Notes: generated by a model not told the origin, from the letters alone. A stretch of DNA of 64,000 nt from Bacteroidota bacterium (GCA_023442525.1 JAEZZA010000031.1:248001-312000); one strand, 5' to 3'. Positions 53,420-61,748 are shown, counted from the first letter of the stretch. Translations and numbers: made by a program.

Positions 53420-54773
53420 GATGGCATTCCATCATGCATTAAAAATACATGATGATTTATGCATAGGTTGCACGCACTGCATTAAATCATGCCCCACCGA
53501 AGCTCTCAGGGTTAAGGGTGGAAAAGCTCATTTAATTCCGGAGCGTTGCGTGGATTGTGGTGAGTGTATGCGTGTTTGCCCGGTTAATGCCATTACAGTT
53601 GAAGAAGATGATTTCTCAAGGATCTTTGAATATGAGACCCGTGTGGCCCTGGTACCTTCGGTATTTATAGGACAGTTTCCCAGGAATATAGCTACCCGGA
53701 AAATTTACAGCGGGATTCTGGAAGAAGGTTTCACCCATGTTATTGAAGTGGAACATGGTGCAGGGTTACTGATCGAACTGATCAATGAATACCTGGCATC
53801 GCCGGCTACAGTACGACCCGTAATCTCATCGTTTTGTCCCGCCATTGTGAGGCTCATCCAGGTTCGCTTCCCTTCGCTGGTAAGTCATATTATGCCGCTC
53901 AAGGCACCGCTCGATCTGACTTCGATTTTTTACCGGCAGAAGTTGAACGACCAGGGAATTGATACTACAAAAACGGGGATCTTTTACATTACACCCTGTG
54001 CTGCTAAAATTGCAGCCGTGAAGAGTCCGGTTGGCGAGAAATCCTCGGCGATTGACGGAGTGATTAATCTGAAAACCCTTTTCAGCAAGGTATATTCAGT
54101 GATCCGCAGAGAAGAAAAAGGTTACTGTATAGTTCCCGAAAAAGAGCAACTACTGCCTGAGGAGATGGCATGGACACTTACCGGTGGTGAAGCCCGGCAT
54201 GTTAAAGGACGGTGCCTTGCGGTTGACGGCATATCCAATGCAATTGAGTTCCTTGAAAAGCTTGAAAATGGTACGCTTGGAAATTTCGATTTTCTCGAAA
54301 TGAGAGCTTGTGACGAAGGCTGTGCAGGTGGTATTTTGTCGGCTGCCAACAGGTTCCTGGTATCGGAGAGGTTGTACACCCGGGTTAACCAGTATTATTC
54401 CGATCGTGACAGCGGTAAGTTAATCAATAATAAATCCATTGACGGGTATCGCGATTATGTTATCGGGCACTCTTCGCTGGGAGATATCGAACCCAGGTCG
54501 ATCATGAAACTGGACGATGATATGGTGCAGGCGATGAAGAAAATGGAGAAGATACGCAAGATCACTGCAGTACTTCCGGGAATTGATTGCGGCGCATGCG
54601 GATCACCGTCGTGCAGGACTCTTGCCGAAGATGTGGTGCAGCGCAGGGCTCATACCACCGATTGTGTGTTTGTGAATATGAAGGTAAAAGGCGGCGAAGG
54701 AATGAAACAGGCCGTGGATCATTCGGAACTGATTTGGGGGAAGAACAGGTTCAGGAATATGTTGCCGGAGTAA
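53412..54773 (+). CDS. HydS-like [FeFe]-hydrogenase-fold protein, probable redox/H2 sensor
   Basis: A 453-aa protein. Two 4Fe-4S motifs come first: CIGCTHCIKSC (residues 17-27) and CVDCGECMRVC (46-56). The H-domain follows with cluster cysteines C142 (SSFCP), C196 (TPCAAK), C300 and C304 (ACDEGC). After that comes Cx2Cx4Cx16C (C393, C396, C401, C418). In catalytic enzymes L1 is TSCCPGW; here F141 takes the place of the proton-relay Cys. L2 has T for M, and L3 has CDEGC for CPGGC. Same order as T. maritima HydS, but no PAS domain: only 35 residues follow C418. Likely a non-catalytic or slow sensor. Confidence 0.88.
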   Translation: MAEMAFHHALKIHDDLCIGCTHCIKSCPTEALRVKGGKAHLIPERCVDCGECMRVCPVNAITVEEDDFSRIFEYETRVALVPSVFIGQFPRNIATRKIYSGILEEGFTHVIEVEHGAGLLIELINEYLASPATVRPVISSFCPAIVRLIQVRFPSLVSHIMPLKAPLDLTSIFYRQKLNDQGIDTTKTGIFYITPCAAKIAAVKSPVGEKSSAIDGVINLKTLFSKVYSVIRREEKGYCIVPEKEQLLPEEMAWTLTGGEARHVKGRCLAVDGISNAIEFLEKLENGTLGNFDFLEMRACDEGCAGGILSAANRFLVSERLYTRVNQYYSDRDSGKLINNKSIDGYRDYVIGHSSLGDIEPRSIMKLDDDMVQAMKKMEKIRKITAVLPGIDCGACGSPSCRTLAEDVVQRRAHTTDCVFVNMKVKGGEGMKQAVDHSELIWGKNRFRNMLPE

Positions 54774-54917
54774 AGGGTGATATTGGATACTGGATGCGGG
54801 ATGCCGGAAGTGTGGGTTTTGGGGGTTGGTGTGAAGGGAACAATGAACATCGAACACTGAATAACGAATAACGAAGACTTAAAAGACCAGAAGACTTAGA
54901 AGAGAATTAATACGAAA
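54773..54917. repeat. Repeat-bearing spacer within the HydS-like cassette
   Basis: GGATACTGGATGCGGGATGCCGG (7-bp period, from 54784) and the dispersed ATCGAACACTGAATAACGAA element (54847-54898). No gene is seen; the frames running through it are not credible. It splits the cassette after the HydS-like gene. Confidence 0.7.
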
Positions 54918-55265
54918 ATGAGAATTAAAGATATCGTTGCACAATTAGGATTAAAGGTTTTAAAAGGACCTGATAAGCTTGAATCGGAAGTAACCGGTGC
55001 TTATGCCTCCGACCTGTTGAGTGATGTAATGGGTAATGCACGCAAGGGCAATATCTGGATCACAATGCAGACCCATGGAAATATCATCGCGGTTGCTACT
55101 CTGAAGGAGCTGGCTGCCATAGTAGTGGTAAACGGCGGAAAACCTGATGAAACAACACTGAATAAGGCCGAATCGGAAGGACTGGTTATCTTATCAACTG
55201 ATCAACGTTCTTTTACAACTTGCGGAAGACTTTATAAAATTCTGGAAGAGAATGCAATGGTTTAA
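54918..55265 (+). CDS. DRTGG-domain protein (second)
   Basis: A 115-aa paralog of the protein at 52630: both share the SDLLSDV block and a following loop with a TxxNI/VANL pattern. Begins MRIKDIVAQLGLKVLKG. Its 3' end overlaps the PHP gene start by 14 nt, so the two are translationally coupled. Two DRTGG proteins flanking one HydS-like sensor suggest either a heterodimer or two ligand-specific arms. Function is inferred from position only. Confidence 0.8.
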   Translation: MRIKDIVAQLGLKVLKGPDKLESEVTGAYASDLLSDVMGNARKGNIWITMQTHGNIIAVATLKELAAIVVVNGGKPDETTLNKAESEGLVILSTDQRSFTTCGRLYKILEENAMV

Positions 55266-55992
55266 AGCCGACATGCATATTCACACCGTACTTTCGCCGT
55301 GCGGGGGACTGGACATGAGTCCGGTGAATATCATCAGGCAGGCTATTGAGCAAAAACTCGACATCATTGCCATTACCGACCATAACAGTACGCTGCACTG
55401 CAGGCTTGTCTGTGAGTTAGGCGACCGGTATGGAATAAAGGTAATAGCAGGTGCCGAAATAAATACCAGTGAAGAAATTCACTGCCTCACGTTCTTTGAA
55501 AATATTGAGATGGCTGAAGAATTTCAGTTATACATCGACGACCATCTGATGGATATCAGGAACAACCCTGATGTATTCGGGCATCAGTTCATCGTGGATG
55601 AGTATGAAAACATCCTGGGCGAAGAAAACCGCGTGCTGGGTGCGGCGATGACAAAGGGAATTGATGAAATTTCCCGGTTTGTCAACCAGCTTGGAGGACT
55701 TTTCATTCCTGCGCATATAAACAGGCGGCACAGCGGTTTGTACAACCAGATCGGGTTTTTGCCTGAAACAGCTCAAATGGATGCACTCGAAATTGCTCAG
55801 TTCCCGGGGTTCAGGGAATTCCTTTCGGAACACCCTGAAACATCGAAATTCACCCTGATATCCAACTCCGATTCACACGATCTGGAGAGGATTGGTGCGG
55901 TAACTACGGAGTACTACCTGGAACGGCCCGATTTTACAGAGCTCGTTAAAGCTATAAAAGGATTGGACGGACGAAAAGTGAAAGCGTTGTGA
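55252..55992 (+). CDS. PHP-domain phosphoesterase
   Basis: A 246-aa PHP (polymerase and histidinol phosphatase) metal-dependent hydrolase. Metal motifs are DMHIHTVLSPCG (residues 7-18), ITDHNSTLH, GAEINTSEEIHC, PAHINRRHSG and SNSDSHDLERIG. Members hydrolyse phosphate esters such as histidinol phosphate or nucleotides (pAp-like). In this cassette it is overlapped by the DRTGG gene upstream (14 nt) and by the kinase-like gene downstream (4 nt), so it may remove phosphate from a partner or a signal molecule. Confidence 0.85.
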   Translation: MQWFKADMHIHTVLSPCGGLDMSPVNIIRQAIEQKLDIIAITDHNSTLHCRLVCELGDRYGIKVIAGAEINTSEEIHCLTFFENIEMAEEFQLYIDDHLMDIRNNPDVFGHQFIVDEYENILGEENRVLGAAMTKGIDEISRFVNQLGGLFIPAHINRRHSGLYNQIGFLPETAQMDALEIAQFPGFREFLSEHPETSKFTLISNSDSHDLERIGAVTTEYYLERPDFTELVKAIKGLDGRKVKAL

Positions 55993-56540
55993 AAGACATT
56001 TCATACCATATCCTCGATATTGTTCAGAACTCGCTTAATGCCGGTGCTACCAGGATAGTTGTGGAGATGATTGAAAAAACATCCGACCGGTGTCTGACTC
56101 TGCGGATCAATGACAATGGCAAAGGAATGGATCAGGAGCAACTCAAACGGGTAATTGATCCGTTCTTTACATCGTCGGTCAACAAGAAGGTCGGACTGGG
56201 CATTCCCCTTCTGAAACAAAATGCAGAGATATCCGGCGGCAGCTTCAATATTATTTCCGAAGTAAATAAAGGAACTATGGTTGAAGCCAGTTTCAACACC
56301 GGAAATATCGACATGATACCCATGGGGGATATAGCTTTAAGCATTCGATTGCTGGTGGCATCGAATCCCGGACTTGACTTCTGTTACCGGTACAGTAAAG
56401 ATTCGAGGTGTTTTGAACTGGATACGGCAGAAATGCGGAAAGAATTGGGAGATATAAAGCTTAACCGGAAAGAGGTGCTCGACTTTATCAGCGAATCCAT
56501 TTCCAGCCATCTGAAAAACATTGAATTAGAGACTAATTAA
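55989..56540 (+). CDS. Histidine-kinase-like ATPase
   Basis: A 183-aa GHKL ATPase with a GTG start in the 4-nt overlap GTGA. The N box is DIVQNSLNAGATRI (like the YFN-block of histidine kinases), G1 is INDNGKGMDQEQ and F/G2 are PFFTSSVNKKVGLGIPLL. A C-terminal part of about 80 residues is unfamiliar. No histidine phospho-acceptor helix or sensor domain is seen, so it may phosphorylate or bind a separate protein. Ends the sensor cassette 86 nt upstream of the hydrogenase operon. Confidence 0.85.
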   Translation: MKDISYHILDIVQNSLNAGATRIVVEMIEKTSDRCLTLRINDNGKGMDQEQLKRVIDPFFTSSVNKKVGLGIPLLKQNAEISGGSFNIISEVNKGTMVEASFNTGNIDMIPMGDIALSIRLLVASNPGLDFCYRYSKDSRCFELDTAEMRKELGDIKLNRKEVLDFISESISSHLKNIELETN

Positions 56541-56598
56541 GAATGTGTATAAATTACAATAAACGACTCTTCTCATAGATTAGAATAACGTCACAAAT

Positions 56599-56606
56599 TA
56601 TATTCG
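56599..56606 (+). promoter_or_regulatory. -7-like box TAtaTTcG of the hydrogenase operon
   Basis: One mismatch to TAnnTTTG, 20 nt before ATG 56626. Confidence 0.4.
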
Positions 56607-56625
56607 CAAACCAAAAATTACAGAG

Positions 56626-57021
56626 ATGAACAAAATAAAGAACCTTGCTGATCTGAGGGATCTGAAGGACAAGCTTCAGTCGAAGACCAAACTGAGGGAT
56701 AAGAGTGAAACTCCGGAACAGCTCGTACAGATTAAAGTAGCGATGGCGACCTGCTGTATTGCATCAGGGTCGAGGGAGACCATGAATTACATCGCTGAAG
56801 AACTCGACAAAAGAAATATTGATGCAGTGGTGACACAAACAGGCTGTATGGGATACTGCTATGCCGAGCCGACCGTGGAAGTTACCCTTCCGGGTAAGGA
56901 ATCTGTTGTTTTCGGGTATGTAAACCCGGCAAAGGCAGATGAAATCATTGAAAAGTACATTAAGGGTGGTGCCTTAGTTGAAGGCATTATACCTGTTAAT
57001 TACCAGAAAATCGACCAATAA
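56626..57021 (+). CDS. (2Fe-2S) thioredoxin-like ferredoxin, hydrogenase-associated
   Basis: A 131-aa NuoE-C-terminal-like domain on its own: MATCCIASGSRE and TQTGCMGYCYAEPTVEV supply four cysteines for a 2Fe-2S cluster. The first about 40 residues are charged and helical (LRDLKDKLQSKTKLRD). A protein of this kind sits next to hydS in the T. maritima hyd cluster as I recall it. It may shuttle electrons between the sensor-like protein and the enzyme. It is 24 nt upstream of hydB. Confidence 0.87.
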   Translation: MNKIKNLADLRDLKDKLQSKTKLRDKSETPEQLVQIKVAMATCCIASGSRETMNYIAEELDKRNIDAVVTQTGCMGYCYAEPTVEVTLPGKESVVFGYVNPAKADEIIEKYIKGGALVEGIIPVNYQKIDQ

Positions 57022-57028
57022 TTAATAT

Positions 57029-57035
57029 AAGGAGG
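57029..57035 (+). promoter_or_regulatory. Strong Shine-Dalgarno AAGGAGG before hydB
   Basis: A full AAGGAGG 9 nt before ATG 57045, rare in this window where most genes lack a clear site. It suggests high translation of the HydB subunit. Confidence 0.75.
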
Positions 57036-57044
57036 CAAATATCC

Positions 57045-58838
57045 ATGGCGGATTATAAGATTCATTTACTGGTGTGTGGCGGAACTGGCTGTAAATCGTC
57101 CAAAAGCCATATCCTCGCCGAACATCTTCGCACGGAAATCAATAACCAGGGTTTAAGCGACTTTGCGCAAGTTGTAGGAACAGGTTGCTTTGGTTTTTGC
57201 GAAAAAGGTCCCATTGTCAAGATTATTCCTGATAATACCTTTTATACACAGGTAAAACCGGAAGATGCAAAGGACATTGTGGAAGAACATGTAGTTAAAG
57301 GACGAAGAGTTACAAGGCTGCTTTATACCGATCCCAAGACCGAAAAGATCGTTTCGGATTCGAAGGGAATGGAATTCTATAAAAAGCAGGTGCGTATTGC
57401 ACTTCGCAACTGCGGTGTCATTGATCCGGAAAATATTGAAGAATATGTGGCACGCGACGGTTATGCCGCCCTTGGTAAAGTGCTTACATCGATGACTCCG
57501 GAAGAAACAATTGACGTAATCAAAAAATCGGGATTAAGAGGACGAGGCGGTGCAGGATTTCCCACAGGTTTAAAATGGGAGATCACCAGGCAGTCGCCGG
57601 GAGAAGAGAAATATGTTGTTTGCAATGCCGACGAAGGAGACCCCGGAGCATTTATGGACCGTTCCATACTTGAAGGTGATCCTCACACGGTTATTGAAGC
57701 CATGGCTATTAACGGTTATTGTACCGGTGCTTCTAAAGGACTGGTGTATATCCGTGCCGAATATCCGTTGGCTATCCAGCGACTGAAGAACGCCATTAAC
57801 CAGGCAAGAGAATTCGGCCTGCTGGGAGAGAATATATTCGGCACCAATTTCAGTTTTGATATTTCACTCCGTTACGGTGCCGGTGCATTTGTATGCGGTG
57901 AAGAGACAGCCCTTATCCATTCAATGGAAGGCGGAAGGGGTGAACCAACCATGAAACCTCCGTTCCCTTCAGTTAAGGGTTATTTGGGAAAACCCACCAA
58001 TGTTAACAACGTGGAAACTTTTGCCAGCGTTCCTGTGATTATCCTGAAAGGAGCCGACTGGTACACTAAGATAGGTACCGAAAAATCAAAAGGTACAAAG
58101 GTATTCGCTCTCGCAGGTAAGGTAAACAACGTGGGACTAATCGAAGTGCCCATGGGGATCACGCTGCGTGAAGTGATTTTTGAAATTGGTGGTGGTATAA
58201 AGAACGGGAAGCGATTCAAGGGAGTTCAGATTGGTGGTCCTTCGGGTGGCTGTCTGACCGAAAAGCACCTGGATGTTCCCATTGAATATGAAAGCTTGAT
58301 TGCTGCCGGTGCAATGATGGGCTCGGGAGGTATGATCATTATGGACGAAGACGATTGTATGGTCGACGTTGCCAAATACTTCCTCGATTTCACTGTTGAC
58401 GAATCCTGCGGTAAATGTACACCGTGCCGTGTCGGAAATAAAAGAATGCATGAGTTGCTCATCAACATTACCAAGGGAAATGGCACAGAGGAAGATATTG
58501 ACCGGTTGCTCAACCTGGGAAATGTAATCAGGGATACATCGCTTTGTATGCTGGGACAATCGGCTCCCAATCCTGTACTGTCGATCCTGAGCAATTTCAG
58601 AGAGGAATATGAAGCTCACATTAAGGATAAGAAATGTCCCTCGGGTGTTTGTAAGGCTCTGATGCAGTATCAGATTGTTGCCGAAAACTGTCTGGGCTGT
58701 ACAGCTTGTGCAAGAGCATGTCCGGTGGGCGCAATTACAGGTGAGCGTAAGGAAGTCCACCTTATCGATCCCTCGCTTTGTATTAAGTGCGGGGCTTGCA
58801 TGGACAGGTGTAAATTCAATGCAGTAATCGTAATTTAA
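57045..58838 (+). CDS. hydB: Electron-bifurcating [FeFe] hydrogenase subunit HydB (NuoF-like, FMN/NADH)
   Basis: A 597-aa flavoprotein. N-terminal 2Fe-2S thioredoxin-like domain (residues about 5-85, CGGTGCKSSK and GTGCFGFCEKG). NuoF core follows: GLRGRGGAGFPTGLKW (NADH/FMN), YGAGAFVCGEETALI (FMN), ESCGKCTPCRVGNK (4Fe-4S, SLBB after FMN domain). C-terminal ferredoxin pair CLGCTACARACPVGAI and CIKCGACMDRCKFNAV. It binds NAD(H) and FMN in the HydABC complex, which couples NADH and ferredoxin to H2. 14 nt precede hydA. Confidence 0.95.
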   Translation: MADYKIHLLVCGGTGCKSSKSHILAEHLRTEINNQGLSDFAQVVGTGCFGFCEKGPIVKIIPDNTFYTQVKPEDAKDIVEEHVVKGRRVTRLLYTDPKTEKIVSDSKGMEFYKKQVRIALRNCGVIDPENIEEYVARDGYAALGKVLTSMTPEETIDVIKKSGLRGRGGAGFPTGLKWEITRQSPGEEKYVVCNADEGDPGAFMDRSILEGDPHTVIEAMAINGYCTGASKGLVYIRAEYPLAIQRLKNAINQAREFGLLGENIFGTNFSFDISLRYGAGAFVCGEETALIHSMEGGRGEPTMKPPFPSVKGYLGKPTNVNNVETFASVPVIILKGADWYTKIGTEKSKGTKVFALAGKVNNVGLIEVPMGITLREVIFEIGGGIKNGKRFKGVQIGGPSGGCLTEKHLDVPIEYESLIAAGAMMGSGGMIIMDEDDCMVDVAKYFLDFTVDESCGKCTPCRVGNKRMHELLINITKGNGTEEDIDRLLNLGNVIRDTSLCMLGQSAPNPVLSILSNFREEYEAHIKDKKCPSGVCKALMQYQIVAENCLGCTACARACPVGAITGERKEVHLIDPSLCIKCGACMDRCKFNAVIVI

Positions 58839-58852
58839 TATTTCTCGAAAAA

Positions 58853-60628
58853 ATGGAAATGGTTAAAGTCACAATAGATAATAAGCAGGTAGAAGTTCCC
58901 AAAGGGACTACAATTTATAAGGCAGCCAAACAGGCAGGCATTGAAATACCTGTTCTTTGCTACATGGATCTAAAAGATCTGAAGATTGAGCATAAGCCGG
59001 GTGGCTGCCGGGTTTGTGTTGTTGAAGTAGAAGGCCGCCGTAACCTGGCACCGAGCTGTTCAACCGAAGTTGCTGACGGAATGGTTGTTAAAACACATTC
59101 CATCAGGGTTTTGAATGCACGCCGTACGGTGATGGAACTGATGCTGTCGGATCATCCCAAGGAATGTCTCACCTGTGCAAAATCGGGTAACTGCGACCTG
59201 CAGAATACAGCAGTGAAGATGGGTATCCGTGAGATTCACAATGAGGATATTGCCGAGATGTCGACTTACAAGTCCGATTCCTCGGCGGCTATCATTCGCG
59301 ACATGAACAAATGTATCATGTGCCGCCGTTGCGAGACAATGTGTAATGAGTTTCAGACTGTGGGTGCTCTTTCGGCCATCAACCGTGGATTTATGTCGGT
59401 TGTAGCTCCGGCATTCGAAATGGACCTGGAAGATTCGGTATGTACCTATTGCGGGCAATGCGTAGCAGTATGTCCTACCGGTGCTCTCACCGAAGTCGAC
59501 CATACGCGGAAACTGATCCGGGATCTCGCAAACCCTTCAAAGACGGTGATTGTACAAACCGCTCCTGCGGTAAGAGCAGCACTTGGCGAAATGTTCGATC
59601 TTCCGGCCGGAACACTGGTTACCGGAAAAATGGTTGCCGCACTCCGGATGCTGGGTTTCAAATATGTTTTCGATACGGATTTCAGCGCCGACCTTACTAT
59701 TATGGAAGAGGGCACCGAATTACTGAACAGGCTGTCGCGTCACCTGAGCGGAGACAAGACTGTCAGGTTGCCTATACTTACATCATGCTGCCCCGGCTGG
59801 GTTAACTTCTTTGAATCGCAGTTTGTGGATATGCTTGAAATACCCTCCACGGCACGTTCGCCGCAGCAGATGTTCGGTTCAATAGCCAAGACCTATTTTG
59901 CCGATAAAATTAACGTAAAACGCGAAGACATGGTTGTTGTTTCCATCATGCCCTGTCTTGCCAAGAAATATGAATGTACTCGCGACGAGTTTAAGGTAGA
60001 CGGTAATCCCGATGTGGATTATTCCATTTCCACCCGCGAACTGGCCCACCTGATCCAGCAGGCCAATATTGATTTCCACAGTCTGAACGATGAGGATTTC
60101 GATAACCCGCTGGGTGAATCAACAGGTGCAGGAGTGATCTTCGGTGCCACAGGCGGTGTAATTGAAGCTGCAGTTCGTACTGCTTATGAGATACATACAA
60201 AGAAAAAGCTTGAAAGACTTGATTTCCATGAATTGCGTGGTATGGACGGAATTCGTGAAGCTACTATCGATTTTGACGGCTTGCCGATCCGGATCGGAAT
60301 TGCTCACGGTTTAGGTAATGCTCGTAAATTGCTCGAAGATATTCGCAGTGGAAAGAGCAGTTATCATGCTATTGAGATCATGGCCTGCCCCGGCGGATGT
60401 ATTGGCGGAGGCGGACAGCCACTTCACCATGGCAATTTCGAAATCCTGAAAAAACGTATGGAAGCTATTTACCGCGAAGATGCCGGAAAAGCCATCAGGA
60501 AATCACATGAAAACCCATACATTATTAAATTGTATGAGGAATTCCTTGGTAAACCCATGAGTGAGAAATCACATAAACTGCTGCATACCCACTATGTGGA
60601 TAAGAGCAAGAAGATCATTTATATTTAA
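58853..60628 (+). CDS. hydA: [FeFe] hydrogenase catalytic subunit HydA (group A, bifurcating type)
   Basis: A 591-aa enzyme: N-terminal 2Fe-2S ferredoxin (C36, C52, C55, C69), His-ligated 4Fe-4S (HPKECLTCAKSGNC, about residues 101-114), then two 4Fe-4S pairs (CIMCRRCETMC and CTYCGQCVAVC). The H-cluster motifs are all canonical: L1 TSCCPGW (C312, C313), L2 MPCLAKKYE (C368) and L3 MACPGGCIGGGGQ (C512, C516). This makes it a catalytically competent H2 producer or consumer, in contrast to the HydS-like protein upstream. 14 nt after hydB, 29 nt before hydC. Confidence 0.96.
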   Translation: MEMVKVTIDNKQVEVPKGTTIYKAAKQAGIEIPVLCYMDLKDLKIEHKPGGCRVCVVEVEGRRNLAPSCSTEVADGMVVKTHSIRVLNARRTVMELMLSDHPKECLTCAKSGNCDLQNTAVKMGIREIHNEDIAEMSTYKSDSSAAIIRDMNKCIMCRRCETMCNEFQTVGALSAINRGFMSVVAPAFEMDLEDSVCTYCGQCVAVCPTGALTEVDHTRKLIRDLANPSKTVIVQTAPAVRAALGEMFDLPAGTLVTGKMVAALRMLGFKYVFDTDFSADLTIMEEGTELLNRLSRHLSGDKTVRLPILTSCCPGWVNFFESQFVDMLEIPSTARSPQQMFGSIAKTYFADKINVKREDMVVVSIMPCLAKKYECTRDEFKVDGNPDVDYSISTRELAHLIQQANIDFHSLNDEDFDNPLGESTGAGVIFGATGGVIEAAVRTAYEIHTKKKLERLDFHELRGMDGIREATIDFDGLPIRIGIAHGLGNARKLLEDIRSGKSSYHAIEIMACPGGCIGGGGQPLHHGNFEILKKRMEAIYREDAGKAIRKSHENPYIIKLYEEFLGKPMSEKSHKLLHTHYVDKSKKIIYI

Positions 60629-60657
60629 TATCCCTAATTCTAAACGATAATAATAAA

Positions 60658-61143
60658 ATGTCCAGAATAAAAGTAGAATTAAAAAAGAAGGACGTCGAAA
60701 CAATAAAAGGGATTTGCAAGTCCTTCAACAACGCTCCGGGCGAACTGATCAATGTATTACATGAGGCACAGCATAAGTTCGGTTATCTTCCGGCCGAAGT
60801 ACAGGAAGTTATTGCCAGTGAACTGAATGTCCCCGTGGCTAAAGTTTACGGAGTGGTAACATTCTATTCTTTCTTTTCCATGATACCGAAAGGAAAGCAT
60901 CCTATTTCGATCTGCACGGGAACTGCCTGCTATGTAAGAGGTGCAGAGAATGTACTTGCCGAGTTCAAGAAAACTCTGAAAATTGAGGTGGGTGAAACTA
61001 CACCCGACGGAAAGTTTTCGATCAGCTGCCTGCGTTGCGTGGGAGCCTGCGGTTTGGCTCCGGTAGTTATGGTGGGCGAAAAAACTTACGGCAGGGTATC
61101 CCCGGAAATGGTTAAGGATATTCTTAAGGAATACGAAGATTAA
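60658..61143 (+). CDS. hydC: Electron-bifurcating hydrogenase subunit HydC (NuoE-like)
   Basis: A 161-aa thioredoxin-like protein with a 2Fe-2S cluster: CTGTACYVRGAE (Cx4C half) and CLRCVGACGLAP. The N-terminal helical part (AQHKFGYLPAEVQEVIASEL) is the usual NuoE start. Third subunit of HydABC. Three thioredoxin-type 2Fe-2S domains therefore lie in this operon (the 131-aa protein, the HydB N-terminus and HydC). Followed by a strong terminator, so the hydrogenase operon ends here. Confidence 0.94.
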   Translation: MSRIKVELKKKDVETIKGICKSFNNAPGELINVLHEAQHKFGYLPAEVQEVIASELNVPVAKVYGVVTFYSFFSMIPKGKHPISICTGTACYVRGAENVLAEFKKTLKIEVGETTPDGKFSISCLRCVGACGLAPVVMVGEKTYGRVSPEMVKDILKEYED

Positions 61144-61168
61144 TAATTAATCATATATGGATTCAATC

Positions 61169-61205
61169 ACAGAGACGCAAAATTTTTGCGTCTCTGTTGT
61201 TTTAT
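61169..61205 (+). terminator. Rho-independent terminator of the hydrogenase operon
   Basis: Near-perfect palindrome ACAGAGACGCAAA/TTTGCGTCTCTGT (about 13 bp) with short loop, followed by TGTTTTATAATAT. Confidence 0.85.
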
Positions 61206-61360
61206 AATATCTCATGTTTTTTGACGTTTATCACAATCAGAAGGAATCCCATAAATTTTCTGTAACTCTTGACCACGATTTCCGTACTGTAATACATTGT
61301 TTAGAATACAGATTTTCAAACCATTTATTTCAGTTGTTGTTTTAACATATGCTTTATACA

Positions 61361-61490
61361 ATGAAAAAGGTCGTTTTGGTAAATTGTTACAATCGTTTTA
61401 TTTGCAATTGTGATTACATCATGCAACCAAAGTACTTGTGCGACTTATGTTATGAAAAATCAGCGCCTGGAAATGGAAGATAAAGAGTAA
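61361..61490 (+). pseudogene. Small lipoprotein gene broken by one extra base
   Basis: Starts MKKVVLV at ATG 61361. The frame then breaks at a run of three A (61381-61383). If one A is removed, the next frame continues IVTIVLFAIVITSCNQSTCA to a TAA at 61490: a 42-residue lipoprotein with a signal peptide and lipobox TSC. Either a true frameshift or a homopolymer error in the sequence. The region 61200-61360 otherwise shows nothing. Confidence 0.6.
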
Positions 61491-61523
61491 ATTCAGTAAT
61501 TTTTGATGATAAATAACAAGACT

Positions 61524-61667
61524 ATGACTATCAGAAGAATTCTTATTTCGCTTGCACTGGTGCTGCTTCTCGCCATTTCAATCGTTGCATGCAGTGGAAC
61601 TAAAAGTATATGTCCTGCCTATTCCAATGCAGGAACCGAAACCACTGTGAATCAGCCAAACAGCTGA
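61524..61667 (+). CDS. Small lipoprotein (47 aa) with CPAYS motif
   Basis: Too short for usual gene calling. A signal peptide LISLALVLLLAISIVACSG gives a lipobox with Cys23; the mature peptide is only 25 residues and contains SICPAYSNAGTE. The CPAY motif is seen in tiny Bacteroidota lipoproteins of unknown function. It sits next to a frameshifted gene that has the parallel STCATYV, so the two look like paralogs. Confidence 0.7.
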   Translation: MTIRRILISLALVLLLAISIVACSGTKSICPAYSNAGTETTVNQPNS

Positions 61668-61681
61668 TTTTCCATACTGTA

Positions 61682-61689
61682 TATTTTTG
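61682..61689 (+). promoter_or_regulatory. -7 box TAttTTTG for the next gene
   Basis: Exact consensus, 59 nt before the TTG start at 61749. Confidence 0.5.
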
Positions 61690-61748
61690 TAATACTTCCT
61701 ACCCCTTTTCATCGTATATTCGCATTGTAATTTTAATTACAAAGTGGA

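Noticed and set aside
54587..54871. 94-codon plus-strand open frame and an 84-codon minus one
   Set aside because: They start inside the HydS-like gene and run into a repeat; no family features.
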